From JAPPLB01 sp965218555 (GTDB taxonomy: Bacteria > Acidobacteriota > Terriglobia > Bryobacterales > UBA6623), in contig OZ244625.1 of NCBI GenBank assembly GCA_965218555.1, positions 3,720,001-3,784,000 of the forward strand: a DNA stretch of 64,000 bases, written 5' to 3'. The notes under the pieces were generated by a model. It made no database searches. It was not told the origin of the DNA and was given only the letters and a program-made list of their open reading frames with translations. This document shows, piece after piece, positions 57,541 to 64,000 of the stretch. Position 1 is the stretch's first letter. Each line of letters starts with the position of its first letter. Made by a program: the position numbers and the translations under genes.

Positions 57541-59949
57541 GTGAGAACTGGGACGCTTGTCCTGTTAGCCGCCGCAAGTATTTCGCAAGTCGTCGCTGCG
57601 GGTCCTGAACTGACCAACCTGCACCCTCCCGGAGGTCAACGAGGTACCGCAGTCAAGCTCGAGCTCCAAGGCTACGGGTTGACGGGCGAGACGAAGATCC
57701 TTTCGAACATACCCGGCTCGTTCACGCGGCTGACCACCGCCGGCCCCCAATTGCTTTTTCTCCTAGAGATCCGTTCTGAGGCTCCTGTTGGGATTTATCC
57801 AATTCGGGTGGAGACTCAGGAGGGAATCTCCAACATCCAGTTGTTCAGCGTAGGTGCGTTCCCCGAGATCACCGAGACGGAGTCGGAGGATGACGAAACG
57901 AAGAACGCCAACGACAGTCCCGACAGTGCGCAAGGTGTTGACGCGCCGGTGATCGTAAACGGCACGCTCGAAGGCCCTGAGCACGACGTTTTCCGAATCA
58001 ACGCCCATGCAGGCGAGCGCTTGGTCTTCGAGGTCGAAGCACGGCGCATGGGCTCGGCGCTCGATCCCGTTCTTCACATTTTCGATGCCGAAGGCCGTCT
58101 GATAGGGCGCAACAACGACGCGCGCGGGCTCGGTGTCGATCCCCGTCTTGCCGTCGTGTTCGACAAGACAGGGGATTACTTCATCGAGGTCTACGAGGCG
58201 CGCTTCAGCAAGCAGGACCGCAATTTCTACCGCCTCAAGATCGGAGAGTTCGCTTTCGCCGAAGCCCTGTTCCCCCTCGGCTGGCATCAGGGCGGTGAAG
58301 TGGAGGTGGAACTTTCCGGCGGCACTCTCCCTGCACCCGTCACAGTGCGCCCCGACATTACAAACCTGCCGGCCAAGGCCGATTTTGGCGAGGTACGCGT
58401 TCCGGGCGCACCCGGCGCCCTGCCGATGCGCTTTCTGGTTGGCAACGGACCCGAAGCCATGGAGCCCGATCGGCCGCCCTCCGGGACCGCGGCATTGGAA
58501 CCGAACAAGATCATCAACGGCCGCATCTCTGAGCCGGGTGAGAAGGACCGTTACCGGCTCGCGGTTTCTCCCGGCGAGAATTGGTTCATCGAATTACAGT
58601 CGGCGGAATTAGGCACTTCCGTGCTCTACGGCACTCTCGAGCTCTACGACAGCCAAGGAAGACCGGTCGCCGAGGCCGGTTACGAGAAGGGCGCGCAAAA
58701 CCTCAATGTGGTGCGAGCGAGATATCGTCCGAACAGCCGTCCCGTGATTGCATTGGAGATTCCTTCGGATATGCATGAGCTGTTCGTCGAGGTGGGAGAC
58801 CTTCTGGAAAAAGGCGGTCCCGGATACGGTTATCGCTTGTCGGCTCGGCTGCAACCACCGGATTTTCTTCTCACCCTCGACACCCCATTCGTCAACATTC
58901 CCTTGGAAGGCAGCGCCCTCGTGACGGTGACGGCCGAGCGCCGGGGCTTCTTAAAACCGATCCAGTTGAGTGTTCACGACCCGCCCGATGACCTCATGGT
59001 CGAAGGTGGGTTCATCCTCGCGGAATCCGATACGAGGCGCACCCTCAGAAAGTTTCAGAAGGGCATTCTGACCATCACGCCCAAGCCGGGCGCCAAGCAG
59101 CGAAAGCTGAACTTATCCGTTTGGGGTGAGTCAGTGGCCGACGATGGCACAGTCATCCGCCGTCGTGCTCGCGGTCCGGGCATGATCACTTCGATCAGTG
59201 GCCGTGGACAAAATGCCTTCACCGCTCCCTGGCTCGACCTGGAACTGCCGGCTGCCGTCCGTCCCCGGCTTCCGGCCGAGCTCGAGGTTCTAACACCAAG
59301 ATATGTCCGCCTCGGGCCTGGAACGACGCATGAAGTGAAATGGAGTTTCCAATCGCGAGAGGGAGGGGTCGAACCACCCAAGGAAGTGAGTTTTGCCGGC
59401 AGCACGGGAGGGCAGATTCTTGCCACGCGTCCGAAGGAGAAGCAGACAAGAAGCGACCGCGGGACGATCGTCGCTCGTACGACCGAACGGACCACGGTCA
59501 CCAAGCTGGATGTAGCCCTGAGTGCCGAGGTCAAGATCAACGGCCGCGAAGAAACAATCTACTCCCCTGCGATTCGGTTTGACATCGTGCAGGGCTACTC
59601 GATTGAACCTGCTGCCGAAGTGACCACCATCCAGCCGGGCGGCGTGGCGGAATTGACGGGGGTGCTGAGACGCGAGCCGGAGTTTACATCGGCTGTGAAT
59701 CTGGGGGCGCAGAATCTGCCGCTCGGCGTCGAATGCGAGCCGCTGGATCTCAACCCAAACGAGAATGAATTTCGCCTGCCTTGCCAAGCCGAGAAACCCG
59801 CTCAGCCGGGGGAGTACGAGATTGAGCTCATCTCCCGTTCGACGCTGGCCGGTCCTCGCAAGACAAGCGTGCCCTACACCATCGGGCCGCTCAAGATGCG
59901 GATGGTGGTGACCCAGAGAACAGAATCGTCCGAACACGTATCGCGCTGA
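57541..59949 (+). CDS. Secreted PPC-domain (bacterial pre-peptidase C-terminal) protein
   Basis: An 802-residue protein. GTG start after GGAGG; signal peptide TLVLLAAASISQVVAA. Residues 20-110 resemble an IPT/TIG-like beta sandwich (LTNLHPPGGQRGTAVKLELQGYGL). A PPC domain follows (INGTLEGPEHDVFRINAHAGERLVFEVEARRMGSALDPVLHIFDAEGRLIGRNNDA) and a second one near residue 320 (NKIINGRISEPGEKDRYRLAVSPGENWFIELQSAELG). The rest is beta-rich and unassigned. In Planctomycetota and Acidobacteriota such proteins often accompany PSD1/DUF1501 pairs; here it stands alone. No enzymatic motif seen. Confidence 0.85.
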   Translation: MRTGTLVLLAAASISQVVAAGPELTNLHPPGGQRGTAVKLELQGYGLTGETKILSNIPGSFTRLTTAGPQLLFLLEIRSEAPVGIYPIRVETQEGISNIQLFSVGAFPEITETESEDDETKNANDSPDSAQGVDAPVIVNGTLEGPEHDVFRINAHAGERLVFEVEARRMGSALDPVLHIFDAEGRLIGRNNDARGLGVDPRLAVVFDKTGDYFIEVYEARFSKQDRNFYRLKIGEFAFAEALFPLGWHQGGEVEVELSGGTLPAPVTVRPDITNLPAKADFGEVRVPGAPGALPMRFLVGNGPEAMEPDRPPSGTAALEPNKIINGRISEPGEKDRYRLAVSPGENWFIELQSAELGTSVLYGTLELYDSQGRPVAEAGYEKGAQNLNVVRARYRPNSRPVIALEIPSDMHELFVEVGDLLEKGGPGYGYRLSARLQPPDFLLTLDTPFVNIPLEGSALVTVTAERRGFLKPIQLSVHDPPDDLMVEGGFILAESDTRRTLRKFQKGILTITPKPGAKQRKLNLSVWGESVADDGTVIRRRARGPGMITSISGRGQNAFTAPWLDLELPAAVRPRLPAELEVLTPRYVRLGPGTTHEVKWSFQSREGGVEPPKEVSFAGSTGGQILATRPKEKQTRSDRGTIVARTTERTTVTKLDVALSAEVKINGREETIYSPAIRFDIVQGYSIEPAAEVTTIQPGGVAELTGVLRREPEFTSAVNLGAQNLPLGVECEPLDLNPNENEFRLPCQAEKPAQPGEYEIELISRSTLAGPRKTSVPYTIGPLKMRMVVTQRTESSEHVSR

Positions 59950-60047
59950 ACGGTCGGCTGGAGTCACGTTCAACCGCGAAGGCGCCATGGTTCAGGATCG
60001 GGTTCCGTGCCCGTTCGCCGCAGACAGCCCTCCGAGGAGATATTCCT

Positions 60048-60815
60048 GTGTCCAACAGCTCGGCGATTCGCGGAAAGATGCTCGGGGTGATCATTCCAGG
60101 CGCTCGTCCCGACAACAGTTACGAGAGTCGCGAATACGAGGTCTACCGCTACGAAGATTGGATGCAAAGCCATGAGGTCCAAGGTGCTCGTGCGGTCTTT
60201 GAGACCACGGTAAGTGAAGGTTCCCATGTGCCGGAAACGGCCTTCGCCACCGGCCGTGCGGACCTTTTGCGGGAGGCGGGAACAAGGCTGGCTGAAGCCG
60301 GTTGTAACGCTCTGGCTTGGGCCTGCACTTGTGCAAGCTTTGTAGGCGGACTCAAGTGGGCTCGGGACCAGGCTGCGCGGCTGGCTGAGGCTACTGGATT
60401 GCCGGCAACCAGCACCTCCCTTGCATTGCTCGCGGCGATACGATGCCTGGGCGCCGACACCGTTGATGTTTTGAGTCCCTACCCAAAGGAGTTGACCGCT
60501 GCTCTGGAGGCGTTTCTGTACGAAGCGAATGTGGAAGTGGCTGCCATGGCTACTCTGGACTGTCCCGGTCCCGTGGAATCTCATGAACTCGACCTACGGA
60601 GTGAGGTCGCTCGTTTTCACAGCCGGTTGCCCAGCCGCAAACACCCTCTGGTCATACCAGATACGGCCATCGACACAATCGCCCTTGCCCCTGCCCTTGA
60701 GGCGGATATTGGCCGACCGGTGGTCGGGGCTACACAGGCTACGCTTTGGCAAGGTCTAAAACTGCTTGGAATCAGATACCGAGAGGAAAATGGAGGGTTT
60801 CTGTGGAGTTGTTAA
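60048..60815 (+). CDS. Asp/Glu racemase-superfamily protein (maleate isomerase/AMDase-like)
   Basis: A 255-residue protein of the Asp/Glu/hydantoin racemase fold, maleate cis-trans isomerase group: MLGVIIPGARPDNSYESREY, AEAGCNALAWACTCASFVGGLKWARDQA with the first active-site Cys, and DIGRPVVGATQATLWQGLKLLGIRY. The second Cys expected in the PxCTxL-like segment is replaced (VIPDTAIDTIAL), so two-base racemase or isomerase chemistry is unlikely and a one-Cys reaction such as decarboxylation is possible. GTG 60048 is the start used. It lies 98 bp after the PPC protein. Confidence 0.82.
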   Translation: MSNSSAIRGKMLGVIIPGARPDNSYESREYEVYRYEDWMQSHEVQGARAVFETTVSEGSHVPETAFATGRADLLREAGTRLAEAGCNALAWACTCASFVGGLKWARDQAARLAEATGLPATSTSLALLAAIRCLGADTVDVLSPYPKELTAALEAFLYEANVEVAAMATLDCPGPVESHELDLRSEVARFHSRLPSRKHPLVIPDTAIDTIALAPALEADIGRPVVGATQATLWQGLKLLGIRYREENGGFLWSC

Positions 60816-60858
60816 TAAGCCGTGACAAAGGAGCACATAGAAACCACGACGATGAAAC

Positions 60859-61815
60859 TCAATTCATCGCTTGCGGCGTCGCTGCTGCCAACTGCACCAG
60901 TTCCTGAGGGATGGAGAAATGGACATTCTCGTCCTCAAGAGCCAAGCCCTCTACCTGGATAGCCGGTGAGGACTTCAGATGGTCAACAATACGCAGAACA
61001 ATTTCCTCCGGAGCCGATGCCCCGGCGGTCACGCCCACCGACTCGGCTTGTTTCAGCCATGCAGATTTGATCTCAGTTTCGTCGTTAATGAGATAGGCGG
61101 GAACGCCGGCCAATTGAACGACTTCTTTGAGTCGTTGCGAGTTGGAGCTGTTGAGTGATCCGACAACCAAGACGAGATCTACCTGGTTCGCCAATTGCTT
61201 CACGGCGTTCTGGCGATTTTGTGTTGCGTAGCAAATGTCGTCATTGGGTGGGGACGTCATTTGAGGGAAACGTGTTCGTAAGGCCTCAACGATTTCAGCA
61301 GTATCGTCCAGACTGAGGGTGGTCTGAGTTAGATAGATGACCTTGTCAGGATTGGGGACCTCCAGGCTTTCGACATCCTGGACGGAACTGACTAGATGCA
61401 TGGGCGCTTCGCCCATTGTCCCGTCTATTTCCTCGTGTCCCAGGTGGCCAATCAAAACCAATGAGTAACCAGCCTTGGTGAATCGAATGGCTTCCAGATG
61501 GACCTTGGTCACCAGGGGACAGGTGGCGTCAACCACGTGTAACCGCTTCTTGCGAGCCAGATCTCGAATCGACGGTGATACCCCGTGAGCGCTGAAAATG
61601 CAGACCGAGTCTTCAGGTACTTCCTCCAGGTGGTTCACGAAGACAACCCCGCGACCGCTGAGACGCTTGACAACGTGCTGGTTGTGAACGATCTCGTGAA
61701 AAACGTAGATAGGTGGGGGTAGAAGGTCTAGCGCCCGCTCAACGATTTCTATAGCTCGCACCACACCGGCGCAAAAGCCCCGAGGGTTGGCCAGGATGAT
61801 TTTTTGAATCGCCAT
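60859..61815 (-). CDS. ispH: 4-hydroxy-3-methylbut-2-enyl diphosphate reductase
   Basis: A 318-residue [4Fe-4S] enzyme, last step of the MEP isoprenoid pathway, making IPP and DMAPP. The three cluster cysteines are visible in NPRGFCAGVVRAI, VDATCPLVTKVH and DDICYATQNRQ. Substrate motifs EIVHNQHVV, FSAHGVSP, GHLGHEE, GSLNSSNSQRL and GVTAGASAPE are intact. A 30-residue C-terminal tail (EGLALEDENVHFSIPQ) extends past the core. It is near dxs, on the same strand. Confidence 0.96.
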   Translation of the reverse strand: MAIQKIILANPRGFCAGVVRAIEIVERALDLLPPPIYVFHEIVHNQHVVKRLSGRGVVFVNHLEEVPEDSVCIFSAHGVSPSIRDLARKKRLHVVDATCPLVTKVHLEAIRFTKAGYSLVLIGHLGHEEIDGTMGEAPMHLVSSVQDVESLEVPNPDKVIYLTQTTLSLDDTAEIVEALRTRFPQMTSPPNDDICYATQNRQNAVKQLANQVDLVLVVGSLNSSNSQRLKEVVQLAGVPAYLINDETEIKSAWLKQAESVGVTAGASAPEEIVLRIVDHLKSSPAIQVEGLALEDENVHFSIPQELVQLAAATPQAMN

Positions 61816-62181
61816 GAAACTTTGAGGGTCACGTCAAGTATACAGTCCCCGGACTCAACAGACTTCTTTGCCGGATGGAACCTTGGATTATTTGGCGGCA
61901 CACTGATGCCGACAAACGGGGTGGCGTCTCCGTATCGGTGAACGACCAAGGGTCTACGGCCTGCTCGGCTGTCGGGACCAGGTCGGCGGAATCGGTATTC
62001 TCATAACACCAGTGTTTTCTATGATTTTAAGCGTTCCGGCACGCTCACTGCGCACTTCAAGGCACTACGGTTTGGGCGCCGTTCGCTGTGTTGGCTACCC
62101 CAGACCCTTCTTCTCTTTCTCGCTCGGGGAACCGGGGGTCGCCTCCGAATAGGAGCAAACGAAGTGCCTGTTTCCAAGATT
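61816..62181. other. 366-bp spacer between dxs and ispH
   Basis: No gene or RNA recognised. It lies downstream of dxs and upstream of ispH, so it should contain the ispH promoter if the two are not cotranscribed. Confidence 0.4.
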
Positions 62182-64000
62182 TCATCGTGCGGGAACATGC
62201 TCCAGAGCGCCGAGCGCCGTTGCTTGGATGTGACAAGACAGCAGACCAGCGGTTTCGTATTGAAGGTGAGGCTTGTCATGATCGAGAAATCGATCGGGAA
62301 GCACCATGGGACGAACCTTGATTCCACGATCCAGAATGCCGTTCTGTGCCAGCAAGTGCAGCACCTGCGTACCGAATCCGCCGATCGCGCCTTCTTCTAT
62401 CGTGAGGAGGACCTCGTGCTCCCGAGCCAAGTCTCGCACCAGGTCCTCATCAAGAGGTTTTGCAAACCGTGCATCGGCGACCGTCGTCGATACGCCGAGA
62501 CGAGTCAACTCGTCGGCCGCGGACAGTGCTTCCTGCAAGCGGGCGCCGTAGGACAGGATGGCAATGGTGTTCCCCTCGCGCAGGATGCGTCCCTTGCCGA
62601 TCTGCAAGATCTCGCCCCGTTCCGGCAACGGGACGCCAAACCCGTTGCCCCTCGGGTAACGAAAAGCGCACGGCCGGTCGTCTATGGCAACGGCGGTTCG
62701 GACCATGTGAACCAACTCGCTCTCATCGGCCGCTGCCATCAGCACGAAGCCCGGCAGACAACCAAGGTAAGCGATGTCGAACGAGCCGGCGTGAGTCTGG
62801 CCGTCGGCGCCCACCAAGCCCGCCCGGTCCAAGGCGAAACGAACCGGGAGGCTTTGAATCGCGACGTCGTGAACGATCTGGTCGTAGGCGCGTTGCAGGA
62901 ATGTCGAATAGATCGTGGCGAATGGTTTCATTCCGTCCGCAGCCAGCCCCGCCGCGAAGGTCACCGCATGCTGCTCGGCAATCCCGACATCGAAAGTCCG
63001 CTCGGGGAATTCCTTCCCGAACATATCGATCCCGGTTCCCGACGGCATCGCCGCCGTGATCGCGCAGATGCGGTCATCCCTGCGCGCCTCTGCTATCAGG
63101 CTGCGGGCAAAGACCTTGGTAAAGGAAGGCGCAGTGGGGCTGGACTTGAACTGCGTGCCGGTCTCGACGTTGAAGCTGGACACACCGTGGAACCTGTCCG
63201 CCGACTGCTCCGCTGGGGCATAACCTTTGCCTTTCTGAGTGACGACATGCACCAGGATCGGACCCGGAGTCTCGACATCACGCACGTTCTTGAGGATGGG
63301 CAGGAGATGGTCGAGGTTGTGGCCATCGATCGGTCCCACATAGTAGAAGCCCAACTCTTCGAATAGCGTGCCGCCGACCACGATGCCGCGAGCGTATTTC
63401 TCGGCCTGCTTGACCCTGCTCTTGACCGCCTCTGGAAATTTATCGGTCATGCCCAGCGCGAGATTGCGGAGAGAGCGATATCGCTCGGACGAGATCAGCC
63501 GGGAGAGATAGGCGCTCATTGCCCCCACCGGGGGGGCGATCGACATGTCGTTGTCGTTCAGAATGACGATGAGCCGGGTGTCCTTCGATCCGGCATTGTT
63601 CAGCGCCTCATAAGCCATCCCACCGCTCAGTGCGCCGTCGCCGATCACCGCGATGACGCGGTTTTTTCGGCGCTGCAGGTCGCGGGAGACGGCAAAACCA
63701 AGCGCCGCCGAAACCGAGGTCGATGCGTGCGCGGCGCCGAAGGGGTCGTATTCGCTTTCCGAGCGCTTGGTAAATCCCGAGAGCCCGCCTCCTTGACGGA
63801 CCGTGCGCATCTGATCGCGTCTTCCGGTCAGGATCTTGTGCGGGTAGCACTGATGGCCGACATCCCAGACCAGGATGTCTTCCGGGGTGTTGAAAAGGTG
63901 ATGGAGCGCGACCGTGAGTTCGACCACACCGAGACCGGCCCCCAAATGCCCGCCGGTGCTGGAAACCACGTCGATCGTTTCGGCGCGGAGTTCATCGGCC
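62182..64000 (-). CDS. dxs: 1-deoxy-D-xylulose-5-phosphate synthase (5' end outside window)
   Basis: The frame is open to base 64000, so the N-terminus (about 30 residues) is missing. About 605 residues remain. This TPP enzyme joins pyruvate and glyceraldehyde-3-phosphate, the first MEP step. VSSTGGHLGAGLGVVELTVALH, VWDVGHQCYPHKILTGR, the TPP/Mg motif IGDGALSGGMAYEALNNAG...LNDNDMSI, and the catalytic Glu region FDVGIAEQHAVTFAAGLA are all present. The transketolase C-terminal domain ends near LPDRFLDHD. It pairs in pathway with ispH next door. Confidence 0.96.
   Translation of the reverse strand, partial: ADELRAETIDVVSSTGGHLGAGLGVVELTVALHHLFNTPEDILVWDVGHQCYPHKILTGRRDQMRTVRQGGGLSGFTKRSESEYDPFGAAHASTSVSAALGFAVSRDLQRRKNRVIAVIGDGALSGGMAYEALNNAGSKDTRLIVILNDNDMSIAPPVGAMSAYLSRLISSERYRSLRNLALGMTDKFPEAVKSRVKQAEKYARGIVVGGTLFEELGFYYVGPIDGHNLDHLLPILKNVRDVETPGPILVHVVTQKGKGYAPAEQSADRFHGVSSFNVETGTQFKSSPTAPSFTKVFARSLIAEARRDDRICAITAAMPSGTGIDMFGKEFPERTFDVGIAEQHAVTFAAGLAADGMKPFATIYSTFLQRAYDQIVHDVAIQSLPVRFALDRAGLVGADGQTHAGSFDIAYLGCLPGFVLMAAADESELVHMVRTAVAIDDRPCAFRYPRGNGFGVPLPERGEILQIGKGRILREGNTIAILSYGARLQEALSAADELTRLGVSTTVADARFAKPLDEDLVRDLAREHEVLLTIEEGAIGGFGTQVLHLLAQNGILDRGIKVRPMVLPDRFLDHDKPHLQYETAGLLSCHIQATALGALEHVPAR

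Overview
The window is high-GC bacterial chromosome. Secreted FG-GAP, PPC-domain, PSD1/DUF1549-DUF1553, DUF1501 and ASPIC/UnbV (CRTAC1) proteins, Tat-exported Gfo/Idh/MocA and enolase-superfamily proteins, and a Cu-monooxygenase/TPR fusion point to Acidobacteriota (Bryobacter/Solibacter-like or an uncultured relative) or, less likely, Planctomycetota. This is an inference from gene content; there is no rRNA to confirm it. The MEP pathway (dxs, ispH), murJ, lepB, gltX, tRNA-Leu and tRNA-Asn show it is chromosome rather than plasmid.

Layout. 1-5.3 kb: a very large DUF1998 helicase (possibly DruE/Druantia-like, with a PLD-like tail), split by an IS481-family element. 5.3-5.9 kb: a vapBC pair, followed by 0.9 kb of repeat-rich non-coding DNA. 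6.8-30.2 kb: mostly intact core and metabolic genes: FG-GAP protein, lipoprotein propeller, TIGR00300 enzyme, murJ, Zn-ribbon coiled coil, acyl-CoA dehydrogenase, manC-lepB, tRNA-Leu, PPOX protein, EndoV-like protein, Cu-monooxygenase/TPR, oxidoreductase, an MFS / dead-HtrA / CPA2 antiporter operon, and a glucarate-dehydratase-like enolase. 30.2-45.5 kb: an IS graveyard ending near tRNA-Asn, where nearly every gene is truncated or split (PSD1 cytochrome, GntR regulator, CRTAC1, TPR, DUF1501, LolA-like, two integrase relics). 45.5-47.4 kb: an aldolase-dehydrogenase operon. 47.5-49.8 kb: a nest of IS481 inside IS110 inside a MITE-like repeat. 50-64 kb: gltX-carbamoyltransferase, a secreted PHP-like protein, IclR regulator, isochorismatase, PPC-domain protein, Asp/Glu-racemase-like protein, ispH and partial dxs.

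Mobile DNA dominates. There are three 1031-bp IS481 copies, two 1149-bp IS630 copies, one IS5, one IS1182-like, one decayed IS110, an IS3 tail, orphan IS ends and a 177-bp palindromic-ended repeat. Copies of each IS are nearly identical, so the burst is recent. The most rewarding structure is the IS110 element. The non-coding end upstream of its transposase can be read as a bridge RNA. Short guides in it match both the element's own junction and the MITE site where it actually sits, and a later IS481 insertion has split that RNA. A second theme is that the IS481 and IS630 transposases take their stop codons from the YTAG target they insert into.
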